A DNA stretch of 64,000 bases from Rhodospirillales bacterium (GCA_025352665.1 JANXSM010000144.1:1-64000); one strand, 5' to 3'; positions 1 to 8,780 are shown, counted from the stretch's first letter. Numbers and translations: made by a program. Notes: generated by a model from the sequence alone, not told the origin.

Positions 1-2
1 AG

Positions 3-794
3 GGCCAGGTGCTGACCCAGACCGCGAAATTCTGGTTCGAGGCAACGGCGGACATCTGCCCCAACCACGTGATCGCCTACCCCGACCCCAACGTGGTGAT
101 CGGCCAACGGCTCGACATCCTGCCCGTCGAAATCGTGGTGCGCGACTATCTCGCGGGCACCACCGGCACCTCGATCCTGACGATGTACAAATCCGGCCAA
201 CGCGACATGTACGCCATCACCCTGCCGGACGGCCTGCGCGACAACCAGCGCCTGCCACGCCCCATCATCACCCCAACCACCAAGGCGTTCGACGGCGCCC
301 ACGACGCCCCCCTCAGTGCCGCCGACATCGTAGACCGCGGCCTGCTCACCGCAGCCCAATGGCAGCAGCTGCAGGACTATGCCTTCGCCCTGTTCGCCCG
401 CGGCCAGATGCTCGCCGCCGACCGCGGCCTGATCCTGGTCGACACCAAATACGAGTTCGGCACCGACGCCCATGGCCGCATCGTGCTGGCCGACGAAATC
501 CACACCCCCGACAGCAGCCGCTACTGGTTCGCCGAAACCTACCAGCAGGCCTTCGAAGCCGGCGAACGCCCGCAAAGCTTCGACAAGGATTTCGTCCGCG
601 CCTGGGTCACCGCCCGCTGCGACCCATACCGCGAGCCGGTGCCTGAAATCCCCGAGGAAATCATCCTGCAGGCCGCCCTGGTCTATATCGACGCCTTCGA
701 AATGATCACCGGCCAGACCTTCGAACTCCCACCGGACGAGCCCCCCCTGGCCCGCATCCGCCGCAACCTCGCCGGCTATTTCCCGAGGGGGTGA
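3..794 (+). CDS. purC: Phosphoribosylaminoimidazole-succinocarboxamide synthase, 5' truncated
   Basis: SAICAR synthase of de novo purine synthesis: ligates CAIR and aspartate using ATP. Only the last 263 residues are present, because the reading frame is already open at the window edge; the in-frame GTG at 9 is probably not the start. Visible family segments are [10 protein letters not shown], the [13 protein letters not shown] block, the TPTTK segment and the LVDTKYEFG segment. The insert between these blocks and the total implied length (over 300 residues) resemble the yeast ADE1-type enzyme rather than the roughly 240-residue E. coli type. The gene converges on the importer operon to its right, and two hairpins lie between them. 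Confidence 0.93.
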   Translation, partial: GQVLTQTAKFWFEATADICPNHVIAYPDPNVVIGQRLDILPVEIVVRDYLAGTTGTSILTMYKSGQRDMYAITLPDGLRDNQRLPRPIITPTTKAFDGAHDAPLSAADIVDRGLLTAAQWQQLQDYAFALFARGQMLAADRGLILVDTKYEFGTDAHGRIVLADEIHTPDSSRYWFAETYQQAFEAGERPQSFDKDFVRAWVTARCDPYREPVPEIPEEIILQAALVYIDAFEMITGQTFELPPDEPPLARIRRNLAGYFPRG

Positions 795-827
795 ACCCTC
801 CGCCTGCGTTGCGCCGATCCTCTTGCC

Positions 828-896
828 GCTCCGCCCCGCGCCTCAAAGGCCCAGCCTCCGGCAGCGGTCGCGAGCGCGAGCCTTGGCCCGCGGAGC
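828..896. repeat. Compound hairpin downstream of purC (family shared with 51.6 kb)
   Basis: Outer arms GCTCCGC (828-834) and GCGGAGC (890-896) enclose inner complementary stretches (CCTCAAAGGC and GAGCCTTGG). The inner part aligns with the hairpin at 51639-51726 downstream of purH: both carry CCTCAA(A/G)GGC and GGTCGC(G/A)AGCGCGA in the same order. It probably folds in RNA and may act as a purC terminator or a repeat. There is no T-tract, so the terminator role is inference. Confidence 0.55.
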
Positions 897-910
897 AGGC
901 CGGCGCGCGC

Positions 911-937
911 TACCAGCCCGCTCAAGCCGGGTTGGTA
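911..937. terminator. Hairpin between convergent purC and importer permease
   Basis: TACCAGCCCG and CGGGTTGGTA form a 10-bp stem with one G-T wobble and a 7-nt loop, six bases from the permease stop codon. It can fold in transcripts from either strand, as expected of a bidirectional terminator. A relative with the same arms and the same flank (CGCGCGCCGG) occurs at 29063-29113, so it also belongs to a repeat family. Confidence 0.5.
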
Positions 938-942
938 TTATG

Positions 943-1971
943 TCAGGCTGTCGTTTGGGATGCGCGCAGCCGCTGCGCGTAGACGTTGATCACGAGTGCC
1001 AAAAGAAGAATCATCCCGCGGATTAGGATCTTCAGGAAGCTGTCGATCCGCACGTGATCCAGCCCGTTGTTCAACACGCCAAGCACGAGCAGCCCTACGA
1101 TGGTATTGCCGATACCACCCTGCCCGCCGAACAGGCTGGTTCCGCCTACGACGACTGCGGAAATGGAATCCAGAAGATAATTGTCGAACTCGTCCTGCTG
1201 CGCACTGCCGAAATGCGCCACGCCGAGCATGCCGGCGAGTCCGGCGCACACGGCCGAGATGAGCAGCACGGCGGCCAGAACGAGGCGCACGTTCACGCCA
1301 GAATACTCGGCCGCCTCCCTGTTGCCACCAACCATATAAACGGTGCGGCCGAAGACCGTGTAAGTCAGCACGATATGGCCGAGCAGGAGAACGATTGCGG
1401 CCACAACAACAATCCACGGTACTGGCCCGATCGACCCTGCACCCAACGTGGCGATGATACCCGGAACATTATAGGCGATTTGCCCGCGAACGAGCATTGC
1501 ACCGATCCCCGATCCGATCTGCAGCATCGCCAAAGTCATGATGAAAGATGGAATGCCGATCACCGTGACCCCGAACGCCGTGACGGCCCCGAGCGCCAGG
1601 CTGCCGAGTATCGCCAGCCCAATTGCCAATCCGCCCGGCAATGGCATGTTCGCGATGTTGACGCTGCTGTCCTGCATCGTGAAAAATGCCACCAGAATGC
1701 CCACGGCATTCGCAACACTGGCAACGCTCAGGTCGATTTCGCCGCACAGGATGACGAAGGTGAGGCCCGCCGCGATGATGCCCGTGACCGAGACCTGGCG
1801 CAGAATGTTGGCGACGTTGTCCCAGGTGGTGAACGACGGGCTCGCAACGCTAAACAATGCAATCAGCGCGAGCAATGTCGCGAACGGCGCGATATTGCGC
1901 AGCTGGCTTCGCAACCACAGCAGGCGGCTCGCCTTACGCGTAAGCTCAACGGCGGCATTGGATGGGGTCAT
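943..1971 (-). CDS. Ribose-type sugar ABC transporter permease (importer 1)
   Basis: Inner-membrane permease of the RbsC/AraH/XylH type, 342 residues and highly hydrophobic with roughly eight to ten membrane segments. Family landmarks are GEIDLSVASVA near the N-terminus (the usual GGIDLSVGS motif), the FGRTVYMVGGN loop that contacts the ATPase, and the GGTSLFGGQGG segment near the C-terminus. I chose the ATG at 1971 because it lies just past the ATPase stop (1985) and has a GAGGAC ribosome site. The longer frame would run into the ATPase gene. Third gene of a binding protein-ATPase-permease operon. The substrate cannot be read from the sequence. Confidence 0.9.
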   Translation of the reverse strand: MTPSNAAVELTRKASRLLWLRSQLRNIAPFATLLALIALFSVASPSFTTWDNVANILRQVSVTGIIAAGLTFVILCGEIDLSVASVANAVGILVAFFTMQDSSVNIANMPLPGGLAIGLAILGSLALGAVTAFGVTVIGIPSFIMTLAMLQIGSGIGAMLVRGQIAYNVPGIIATLGAGSIGPVPWIVVVAAIVLLLGHIVLTYTVFGRTVYMVGGNREAAEYSGVNVRLVLAAVLLISAVCAGLAGMLGVAHFGSAQQDEFDNYLLDSISAVVVGGTSLFGGQGGIGNTIVGLLVLGVLNNGLDHVRIDSFLKILIRGMILLLALVINVYAQRLRASQTTA

Positions 1972-1984
1972 GGATGGAATGTCC

Positions 1985-3481
1985 TCACGCAACCGCCAGC
2001 AATCGATCCTTGCTGACTGTTTCGGCTGCAAACTCATGAACGATGGTGCCGCGCTTCATCACCAGGATGCGGTCCGCCAGTGACAGGATCGTCTCTGGCT
2101 CGGTCGAGACGACCACGACCGCAATGCCCTTTGCCCGAAGATCTTTGACGATCGTGAGCACGTCATCTTTGGCACCGACATCCATCCCGCGTGTCGGCTC
2201 GCTGAGTACGAGTACTTGTGGCAGGTGGGTCAGCCACTTCGCCAGTGCAACCTTCTGCTGGTTGCCGCCGGACAACGTGCCAAGCAGCCGGTCCACCGAA
2301 GCCGGACGGATTTGAAGGTGTTTCACATGGCCGGCTGCAATTGCCCGCTCCTGAGCGGGCCGTAGCCAAAGCCTGGAGATGCGACCGAGGATGCTGATCG
2401 ACATATTCTTGTAGATTGGCTCCTGGGCGAACAACATGCTGCGCCGGCTTTCCGGCAGGAACGCGATTCCCGCCCGGCGGGCCTGCGCGGTGTTGCGCAG
2501 CAGCAGAGGCCGCCCCTTCAGTATCACCTGGCCCGCTCGCAACCTGGTCTTTCCAAACAATGCTCGCGCCAGCTCGAGCTGCCCGGATCCCATAAAGCCG
2601 TAGATTCCCAGCACCTCGCCGGCCCGAGCCTGCAACGAGACGTCGTGAAAGCCAGGACCCGTGATGCCTTGCGTCTCCAGCACGACAGGGGCGGATGGCC
2701 GGCTGTCGAGCGCGATCTCACCGAGGTAGCTTTCCTCCAGCGCCCGATGTCCTGCACCGATCATGCGGTCGATGATCCAGGCTTTGTCGACGTACGCCAC
2801 CGCAGCCGTCTCGATGCGACGCCCATTGCGAAAGATCGTGATCCGATCGGACACCCGCAGGATATCATCAAGGAAGTGCGAGATGAACACGATGCTGCGG
2901 CCACCAAGGCGCACGCGCCGCAGCAGGCCGAACAGCACCTCGACCTCCGGCGGCGAAAGAGCCGAGGTCGGCTCGTCCAGGATAATGATGCGAGCCCCAG
3001 ACGACAGCACCCGCGCGATCTCGACCAGTTGCTGCAGACCGAGCGGCAGGCCTCCGATGGTGGCCCTTGGATCGACGTCGATTCCAAGCTCTCTCAGGTA
3101 ATCGGTTGCCTTGCGCGTCATCGCGGCCCAGTCGATCAGGCCCAGCCGCGTGGTCGGCTGCGCGCCAAGCATGACGTTCTCGGCCACCGACAGCTCGGGT
3201 ATGATGCTGAGCTCCTGGTGAACCATTCCAATCCCGGCCGCACGCGCGGAGCGGGCCGAATGATGTCGAACCTGCTTGCCGGCAACGCACATGGTGCCGT
3301 CGTATTCAGTATGAACGCCGGCGATGATCTTCATCAGCGTGCTTTTGCCAGCACCGTTCTCGCCAACGAGGCCGTGAATCTCCCCGGGTTCGAGCGTGAA
3401 ATCCACGTCCTGAAGAGCCACCACGCCGCCGAACGACTTGCTGATGCCCTTCAGTTCGAGCGGCGTGACGGGGCGTGGCAC
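1985..3481 (-). CDS. Ribose-type sugar ABC transporter ATPase, two nucleotide-binding domains (importer 1)
   Basis: Duplicated ATPase of the RbsA/MglA/XylG family, 498 residues. Domain 1 has Walker A GENGAGKST (residues 40-48) and Walker B IIILDEPTSAL. Domain 2 has the degenerate Walker A usual in this family (GFMGSGQLEL), signature LSGGNQQK and a Walker B written VLVLSEPTRG. The usual Asp before Glu is therefore a Ser (residue 427, codon 2201-2203). The start is a GTG at 3481, six bases past the stop of the binding-protein gene; a longer upstream frame would overlap that gene. Couples ATP hydrolysis to the permease encoded just downstream. Domain 2 may be catalytically impaired (inference). 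Confidence 0.9.
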   Translation of the reverse strand: MPRPVTPLELKGISKSFGGVVALQDVDFTLEPGEIHGLVGENGAGKSTLMKIIAGVHTEYDGTMCVAGKQVRHHSARSARAAGIGMVHQELSIIPELSVAENVMLGAQPTTRLGLIDWAAMTRKATDYLRELGIDVDPRATIGGLPLGLQQLVEIARVLSSGARIIILDEPTSALSPPEVEVLFGLLRRVRLGGRSIVFISHFLDDILRVSDRITIFRNGRRIETAAVAYVDKAWIIDRMIGAGHRALEESYLGEIALDSRPSAPVVLETQGITGPGFHDVSLQARAGEVLGIYGFMGSGQLELARALFGKTRLRAGQVILKGRPLLLRNTAQARRAGIAFLPESRRSMLFAQEPIYKNMSISILGRISRLWLRPAQERAIAAGHVKHLQIRPASVDRLLGTLSGGNQQKVALAKWLTHLPQVLVLSEPTRGMDVGAKDDVLTIVKDLRAKGIAVVVVSTEPETILSLADRILVMKRGTIVHEFAAETVSKDRLLAVA

Positions 3482-3486
3482 CGCAG

Positions 3487-4539
3487 CTAGATCAGGAAGT
3501 GGCTTTCCATCCAGGCCATCCCCGGAGCGTTGGCCTTGGTCACCACCGGGCCATCGGTGATGATGCTTTTCGGGATCATGCCGGCGCCTGCCCCGGCTTT
3601 CTCGCCCGAGACAACCGCGGCGACGCCCGCGAGGATGGCCCCGCCATGAATGCGGCACGATGGATTGCGCACTGTCGCGTGCATCCGCCCATCACTGACG
3701 GCGGCCAAAGCGGGAGGCATCGCATCACAGCCGCCGATCAGGATGCCGGTCCGCCCCCGGGCCTTCATAACGTTGTAGGCCGCCAGCGCCATGTCGTCAT
3801 TGTGGAAATAGGCAGCATCGATCTTTGGATATTTGGTCAGCAACGTGTCCCAAAGCCGGGAGACTTTCGACACATCCCAATCCCCTGGTGTTGTATCGAC
3901 GACTTCGATCCCTGGATTCTTTTTGATCACCGAGTCAAAGCCTCGCGCACGCCCCTGCGCGCCGGTATGGCCGAGCGCCCCCTGGGTCATGGTGACGATG
4001 CCTTTGCCGCCGATCGCATCAACCAAAGCCTGCGTGACGGATGCCCCCATGAACTCGTTGTCGGGTGCCAGGAAGCTGTGAACGCCGATGCTGTCGAGAG
4101 GCGCTATCAGCGTATCCATGTCGATAACCGGCGTGCCGGCGTCGATCATCTTCTTGACCGGGGCTGTCAAAGTGCCGATGCCGAACGCCTGAATGGCCAC
4201 GAAGTCCCACTTCTGGCTCGACATATTCTCGACAGCGCTGCGCTGTTTCGTGGCGTTCAACTCGCCGTCGAACCACGTCACCTCGACGTTGAACATGCGC
4301 CCCCAGTATTCGGCGGCCTGTTTGCCCTGGGCGCACCAGGTCGCCTGGAGCCCGGCGTTGGAGAAGGCAGCCTTCAGTGGCTTTTCAGACCGCCCGGTTT
4401 CGCGCGCCACAGACTGCGCGTGCGCGGGGCTGATGCCAACCCCCCCGAGCAGACCGGCCAGCATCGTGCCCCCTGCCGCGTGGACGAAATCCCGCCGGTT
4501 CGCGCTCAAGCTATCAGCGCCGATGATGGTTTGGGCCAT
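3487..4539 (-). CDS. Periplasmic sugar-binding protein, Tat-exported (importer 1)
   Basis: Substrate-binding protein of the LacI/RbsB-like periplasmic fold, 350 residues. The N-terminus carries the twin-arginine stretch NRRDFVHAAGG followed by a hydrophobic run and a PAHAQ cleavage region, so export of the folded protein by Tat is likely. Sugar-binding family features include AAFSNAGLQATW near the mature N-terminus, the DMDTLIAP segment and AAYFHNDDMALAAYN. Start at the ATG at 4539, preceded by a GGGGGAA ribosome site; the frame stays open upstream but without a better site. First gene of importer 1, transcribed away from importer 2 out of the shared 373-bp gap. Confidence 0.9.
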   Translation of the reverse strand: MAQTIIGADSLSANRRDFVHAAGGTMLAGLLGGVGISPAHAQSVARETGRSEKPLKAAFSNAGLQATWCAQGKQAAEYWGRMFNVEVTWFDGELNATKQRSAVENMSSQKWDFVAIQAFGIGTLTAPVKKMIDAGTPVIDMDTLIAPLDSIGVHSFLAPDNEFMGASVTQALVDAIGGKGIVTMTQGALGHTGAQGRARGFDSVIKKNPGIEVVDTTPGDWDVSKVSRLWDTLLTKYPKIDAAYFHNDDMALAAYNVMKARGRTGILIGGCDAMPPALAAVSDGRMHATVRNPSCRIHGGAILAGVAAVVSGEKAGAGAGMIPKSIITDGPVVTKANAPGMAWMESHFLI

Positions 4540-4912
4540 TGGTTCCCCCTGCGTCGCGGCCTCTTTTCGGGCCGAGTGAGCGCAATGATCTTTTGCCTCG
4601 GCACTCGCAGGCGTCAAGAGAATACTGAAATGCCGATCAATTTATTAAATCGCATCATTAAATCGTGTGTTGAATCGCAAATACGCTGGGAAAGATGCAG
4701 TTGTGTGGCCCGCACGGAAACGTGCAAATCAAACCGAACTTTGAACGGAAGGGTTAAAGTAAGGAAGTTCTTGCATCGTCACTTTAAAACCATATCGTGA
4801 TGTCGGTGCAAAAAAGGATCCTTGACGGTTCGCCGGACCGATGGGGTACGACTGAAGGACGGCTTGCTCAAGCGGCCGCCTAAAAAAGTTTGGAAACGTG
4901 AAGGAGAGTAAA
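4540..4912. promoter_or_regulatory. Shared divergent regulatory region of the two sugar importers
   Basis: 373 bp with no gene, visibly richer in A and T than its surroundings. It must hold promoters for both divergent importer operons. Direct repeats ATTAAATCG at 4644-4652 and 4657-4665, plus a weaker GTTGAATCG at 4669-4677, sit 12-13 bp apart and could be regulator binding sites. A spaced inverted repeat (GTTAAAGT / ACTTTAAAAC) lies around 4753-4790. A TTGACG at 4822-4827 is a possible -35 for the rightward operon, but I cannot fix a convincing -10. No regulator gene is next to it in this window. Confidence 0.45.
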
Positions 4913-5869
4913 ATGAAACGCCTCGTCGCGCCGGCTTTGGCCGGAATAGCGCTGGCCCTCGGGTTGATCAGCACATCTGCGTTCGCGCAGAAGAAGGAGC
5001 TTGTGCTTCTGACAAACGCATCCGCCGACTTCTGGACGATCGCAAAGCGCGGCGTTGAGAAGGCGCAGGCCGAGTTACCAAATTATATGTGCAGTCTGGT
5101 GTTGCCGAGCGACTTTTCGGCCGCCGGTCAGCGCTCGGTGCTGGATACGCTTGTGGCGCGTGGCGTGGCCGGCATCTCCATTTCGGTGGTTGACGCAACT
5201 CATTCCGTCGAGACGCTGAACCGCGTGGCCGAGAAGGTCGTGCTGTTCACAACAGACAGCGATGCCGCCAATTCGAAGCGCTTGGTCTATATCGGCACAG
5301 ACAATTTTGCCGCGGGTGAGCAGGCAGGTTCCGAGATCAAGAAGGCGCTGCCTTCAGGTGGCAAGATCGTGCTTTTTGTGGGTTCGCTCGACAGTGCCAA
5401 TGCGCGTGAGCGCGTGGACGGTATCAAAAAGGCGATCAGCGGCACAAAGATCGAGGTTGTCGACGTTCGCACAGATGAAACGGACCAGGCCAAAGCACGT
5501 CGCAACGTCGAGGATATTCTAACAAAATACCCTGATATCGACCTGTTATCTGGCCTCTATTCCTATAATACACCCCAGATATACAATGCATTGAAGGAAT
5601 CGGGTAAGGCTGGAAAAGTAAAGGTCGTGGGGTTCGACGAAGGCCAGTTAACGCTCAAGGGAATCGCCGACGGTACGATTATTTCGACGATCGTGCAGCA
5701 GCCATATGAGTTCGGCTACCAATCGATGAAAGGGTTGGCGAAGGTCATTGAGGGAGACAAGTCCTTTATTCCCCAGGACGGCAAAATCATTGTCCCCACG
5801 AAGGTGATCAACAAAGAAAACGTCGCCGAGTTTCAATCGACCATGAAGCAGCTTCTGTCAAAGAACTGA
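4913..5869 (+). CDS. Periplasmic sugar-binding protein (importer 2)
   Basis: Solute-binding protein of the RbsB-like family, 318 residues, with a Sec signal peptide (KR, hydrophobic stretch, STSAFAQ cleavage site). The mature part shows NASADFWTIAKRGVEKA, the VDATHSVE hinge region, YIGTDNFAAGEQAG and VVGFDEGQ, typical of ribose-type binding proteins that close around a sugar. The ATG at 4913 follows a strong AAGGAGAG ribosome site. First gene of importer 2. A perfect hairpin follows in the gap before the ATPase gene, a layout that often makes the binding protein more abundant than the membrane components. Confidence 0.92.
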   Translation: MKRLVAPALAGIALALGLISTSAFAQKKELVLLTNASADFWTIAKRGVEKAQAELPNYMCSLVLPSDFSAAGQRSVLDTLVARGVAGISISVVDATHSVETLNRVAEKVVLFTTDSDAANSKRLVYIGTDNFAAGEQAGSEIKKALPSGGKIVLFVGSLDSANARERVDGIKKAISGTKIEVVDVRTDETDQAKARRNVEDILTKYPDIDLLSGLYSYNTPQIYNALKESGKAGKVKVVGFDEGQLTLKGIADGTIISTIVQQPYEFGYQSMKGLAKVIEGDKSFIPQDGKIIVPTKVINKENVAEFQSTMKQLLSKN

Positions 5870-5894
5870 TATTGAACGGCGATGCACCAAAAAG

Positions 5895-5923
5895 TCCCGC
5901 TCGCCTTTGGGAGGCGAGCGGGA
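5895..5923 (+). terminator. Perfect intercistronic hairpin after importer 2 binding protein
   Basis: TCCCGCTCGCCT (5895-5906) and AGGCGAGCGGGA (5912-5923) form a perfect 12-bp stem with a 5-nt loop, 25 bases after the binding-protein stop. No run of T follows, so it is more likely a partial terminator or an mRNA 3'-end stabiliser that sets the binding protein : transporter ratio, as known for other periplasmic-binding-protein operons. That role is inference. Confidence 0.7.
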
Positions 5924-5993
5924 ACGCATTGTTTCTGTCCATCCGGCGACAGAGAAGTTTGACCGACTGTCCCCTCGCCCTCGGAATCCACGT

Positions 5994-7547
5994 ATGATCA
6001 AGCCGCTTATCGAACTGATCGGGATCACAAAGGTCTATCCCGGGGTCACGGCGCTCAACGACGTGAGTCTTCAGGTCAATGCGGGCGAGGTGCTTGGCCT
6101 GATCGGCGAGAACGGCGCTGGAAAGTCCACTCTGATGAAGATCCTGGGCGGCGTCGTCGCACCCACCCATGGCACCATACGCCTCGACGGGCTGGATCAC
6201 GGGTCGCTGACGATCGCGCTGGCGAAACACGCCCGCATTGCCTTCGTCCATCAGGAACTCAACCTGTTCGAGAACCTCAATGTCGCGGCCAACGTTTTCA
6301 TTGGCCGCGAGCCGGTGACTGGTGGCTTTTTGAAGCTCATCGACAGCACCGTATTGCACCGCCGCGTCGCCCCGTTGTTGAAACGCCTCGGCGCCGACTT
6401 CTTGCCCGACGCGCTGGTTGCCGATCTTTCCCTGGCGCAAAGGCAACTCGTGGAAATCGCCAAGGCCCTGTCGATCGACGCCCGAGTGATCATCATGGAT
6501 GAACCGACCTCGAGCTTGACCTTGTCGGAAACGAATAACCTCCTGGCCGTCATCGAAGATCTCAAGGTGCAGGGTGTATCGGTGATCTACATCTCGCACA
6601 GGCTCGGCGAAATCATGGATTGTGCGAGCCGGGTGGTATGCCTGCGGGACGGTCGCGTGGTGGGCGAACTTTCAGGCGCCCAGATGACACATGGCGCCAT
6701 GATTCGGCTCATGATCGGCCGAGATCTGAAATCCGTTTATGTCCCACCGGCCACTTCGCATTGTGGCGCGGGATTGGAAATCATTGGCCTTGTCACGCGT
6801 GCCTTCCCGGATCGCGAGGTCACATTGTCGGTGCGGCGTGGCGAGATCCTTGGCCTTGCCGGCCTGGTGGGTTCGGGTCGCACGTCGCTCGCCCGCACCG
6901 TGTTCGGCGTCGATACGGCCTTGGGAGGTGAAATCCGGCTGAACGGCAAACAAGTCAGCACGACTTCGCCGCGTGAGGCCATCGACCAGGGCATTTATTT
7001 GGTGCCGGAAGACCGCAAGCGGTCGGGCCTGGTTTTAAACATGCCGATCGCGCAGAACGTGACACTGGCCAACCTCCCCCGTTTCGCCCGCCTCATGCTT
7101 GTCAATCGTGCATCGGAAGCGCGCGTCTCGGAAATCCAGCGCACGCGCCTTCGCATCAAGGCACCGTCGCATCACACCGAGGTCGTGACACTATCGGGAG
7201 GCAATCAGCAAAAGGTCGTGTTGGCGAAATGGCTTTCCATGACACCACTCGTGGTGATCTTCGATGAGCCGACGCGAGGGATCGACGTCGGCGCAAAGAG
7301 CGAGATCTACGAATTGATACGCGAACTGGCCGATAGCGGAGTATCGATTCTAATGATCTCATCGGACATGGAGGAGGTGATCGGCGTGGCAGACCGCATC
7401 GCCGTCATGCATGAGGGCCGGATCAGCGGCGTGCTCGACCGGGATCAGTTCAGCGAATACAACGTTTTGCAGCTGGCCGTCGGTCACGCGCCGGACGAGG
7501 CCATGGTGAACGATCCGCGGCCGACTGAGCTGTCGTGGGGCGCCTGA
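5994..7547 (+). CDS. Ribose-type sugar ABC transporter ATPase (importer 2)
   Basis: Two-domain ATPase of the RbsA/MglA family, 517 residues. Domain 1: Walker A GENGAGKST and Walker B VIIMDEPTSSLT. Domain 2: GLVGSGRTSLARTVFG, signature LSGGNQQK and Walker B VVIFDEPTRGID. Unlike importer 1, both Walker B aspartates are intact. Start at the ATG at 5994; the upstream in-frame extension runs through the hairpin region and is not protein-like. The stop codon overlaps the permease start (TGATG at 7545-7549), so translation of the two is coupled. Confidence 0.93.
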   Translation: MIKPLIELIGITKVYPGVTALNDVSLQVNAGEVLGLIGENGAGKSTLMKILGGVVAPTHGTIRLDGLDHGSLTIALAKHARIAFVHQELNLFENLNVAANVFIGREPVTGGFLKLIDSTVLHRRVAPLLKRLGADFLPDALVADLSLAQRQLVEIAKALSIDARVIIMDEPTSSLTLSETNNLLAVIEDLKVQGVSVIYISHRLGEIMDCASRVVCLRDGRVVGELSGAQMTHGAMIRLMIGRDLKSVYVPPATSHCGAGLEIIGLVTRAFPDREVTLSVRRGEILGLAGLVGSGRTSLARTVFGVDTALGGEIRLNGKQVSTTSPREAIDQGIYLVPEDRKRSGLVLNMPIAQNVTLANLPRFARLMLVNRASEARVSEIQRTRLRIKAPSHHTEVVTLSGGNQQKVVLAKWLSMTPLVVIFDEPTRGIDVGAKSEIYELIRELADSGVSILMISSDMEEVIGVADRIAVMHEGRISGVLDRDQFSEYNVLQLAVGHAPDEAMVNDPRPTELSWGA

Positions 7548-8542
7548 TGGTCTCCAAGAAGGAACTCGCTTTGCTGCTGCTGATCCTTGTGATCGGCGGC
7601 ATCACCGCGTTGATCAACCCGTTGTTCCTGTCGCAGGTCAACATCGGCAACCTCGCCAATCTCGTTGGCATTTACGGGGTTTTCTCGATCGGTGCAGGCC
7701 TGGTGATCATTACGGGTGGAATTGACCTCTCTGTCGGGTCAATGTTCGCTCTCCTTGGCGTTATACTCATATATTTGCTTGTCGATCTGGCCTTGCCCTG
7801 GCCGCTCGCACTCCTGCTGATCGTGATGGCCGGAGCCGTGCTCGGCGCGATCCAGGGATTTCTGGTGACGAAAGCCCGCGTACAGCCATTCGTGGTGACG
7901 TTGTGCGGGCTGCTGATCTACCGGGGCCTGGCACGCTACATCACCGCGGACGCCTCGATGGGGTTTGGCTATGGCGATGACTTCGACACGTTGTCCAATC
8001 TCGCCTCGGGCCGCCTTCTGGGAGTGCCACATACCTTGATCCTGCTGATTGGCATTTCGCTGGTCATGGGAGTGGTCGTGCATAAATCGGTATTTGGCCG
8101 CTATCTTTATGCAGTCGGCAAGAACGAGGAGGCCGCACGCTTTTCGGGAATTCGTACTGGTAGCGTCATTGCTGCCGCGTATGTCCTCTCGGGACTGTTG
8201 GCGGGAATCACGACTATTCTTCTCGTATTCTACACGAACTCTGTGGTTCCGTCGTCTTTTGGAAGCTTCTACGAGCTATACGGCATCGCCGCCGCCGTCC
8301 TTGGCGGGTGTTCGCTACGAGGCGGGGAGGGTTCGATCCTCGGTATTCTTCTGGGAACTGTTCTGCTGCAAGTTCTGCAGAATTTGGTCAATATTCTGGG
8401 CATACCCAGTTCGCTCAACTTCGCGGTGATGGGCACGGTCATTCTTGCGGGCGTGCTGGCCGATCAGATGCTTCAGACACGCCGCAAAGCTGCGTTCACG
8501 ATTTCCAGCACCGCTGTCACACGATCAGCGCCGACGTCTTAG
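7547..8542 (+). CDS. Ribose-type sugar ABC transporter permease (importer 2)
   Basis: RbsC-like permease, 331 residues, strongly hydrophobic. Shows the family motif GGIDLSVGSMFALLG, the cytoplasmic loop FGRYLYAVGKNEEAARFSGI and the late GGCSLRGGEGS segment. The ATG at 7547 overlaps the ATPase stop by one base. With a single permease gene the complex presumably holds a homodimer. The stop codon TAG (8540-8542) is the first three bases of a 105-bp mobile-looking repeat, so the C-terminus may have been set by that insertion. Confidence 0.92.
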   Translation: MVSKKELALLLLILVIGGITALINPLFLSQVNIGNLANLVGIYGVFSIGAGLVIITGGIDLSVGSMFALLGVILIYLLVDLALPWPLALLLIVMAGAVLGAIQGFLVTKARVQPFVVTLCGLLIYRGLARYITADASMGFGYGDDFDTLSNLASGRLLGVPHTLILLIGISLVMGVVVHKSVFGRYLYAVGKNEEAARFSGIRTGSVIAAAYVLSGLLAGITTILLVFYTNSVVPSSFGSFYELYGIAAAVLGGCSLRGGEGSILGILLGTVLLQVLQNLVNILGIPSSLNFAVMGTVILAGVLADQMLQTRRKAAFTISSTAVTRSAPTS

Positions 8543-8644
8543 AGCGTGATGACCGAGGGTGGAATCACCGGAAGGTCTGAATCACGCGATAAAACAGAGA
8601 GCTAGAGCGGGATGATGTCGCCGATCAGACGTCATCCCGCTCTG
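8540..8644 (+). repeat. 105-bp TA-flanked double-hairpin element, copy A
   Basis: One of four near-identical 105-bp copies in the window (also 21307-21411, 22938-23042, 29207-29311). It starts TAGAGCGTGATGACC, contains a first imperfect hairpin (GCGTGAT paired with ATCACGC), an A-rich linker, and a second hairpin made from GAGCGGGATGA and TCATCCCGCTC. The ends are inverted repeats next to TA; in this copy the right-hand TA has become TG. It resembles a non-autonomous MITE. Its first three bases are the stop codon of the importer 2 permease gene. Confidence 0.8.
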
Positions 8645-8780
8645 GCTGACGTCCTGGCCGACGGCTCGCAGGCGGTCTCAGTCACTTATAGCGGGTTCAG
8701 CCTCGACGCCGTCGCCGATGACGTTCGAACCCTCAACCTGCAAGCAGGTTTCGGTGCTCGAACGCCGTTGGCTCGGCAAA

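Noticed and set aside
1054-2016. Long plus-strand frame opposite the importer 1 permease
   Set aside because: Its His/Arg/Gln-rich composition is the antisense shadow of the permease, with no ribosome site or family motifs.
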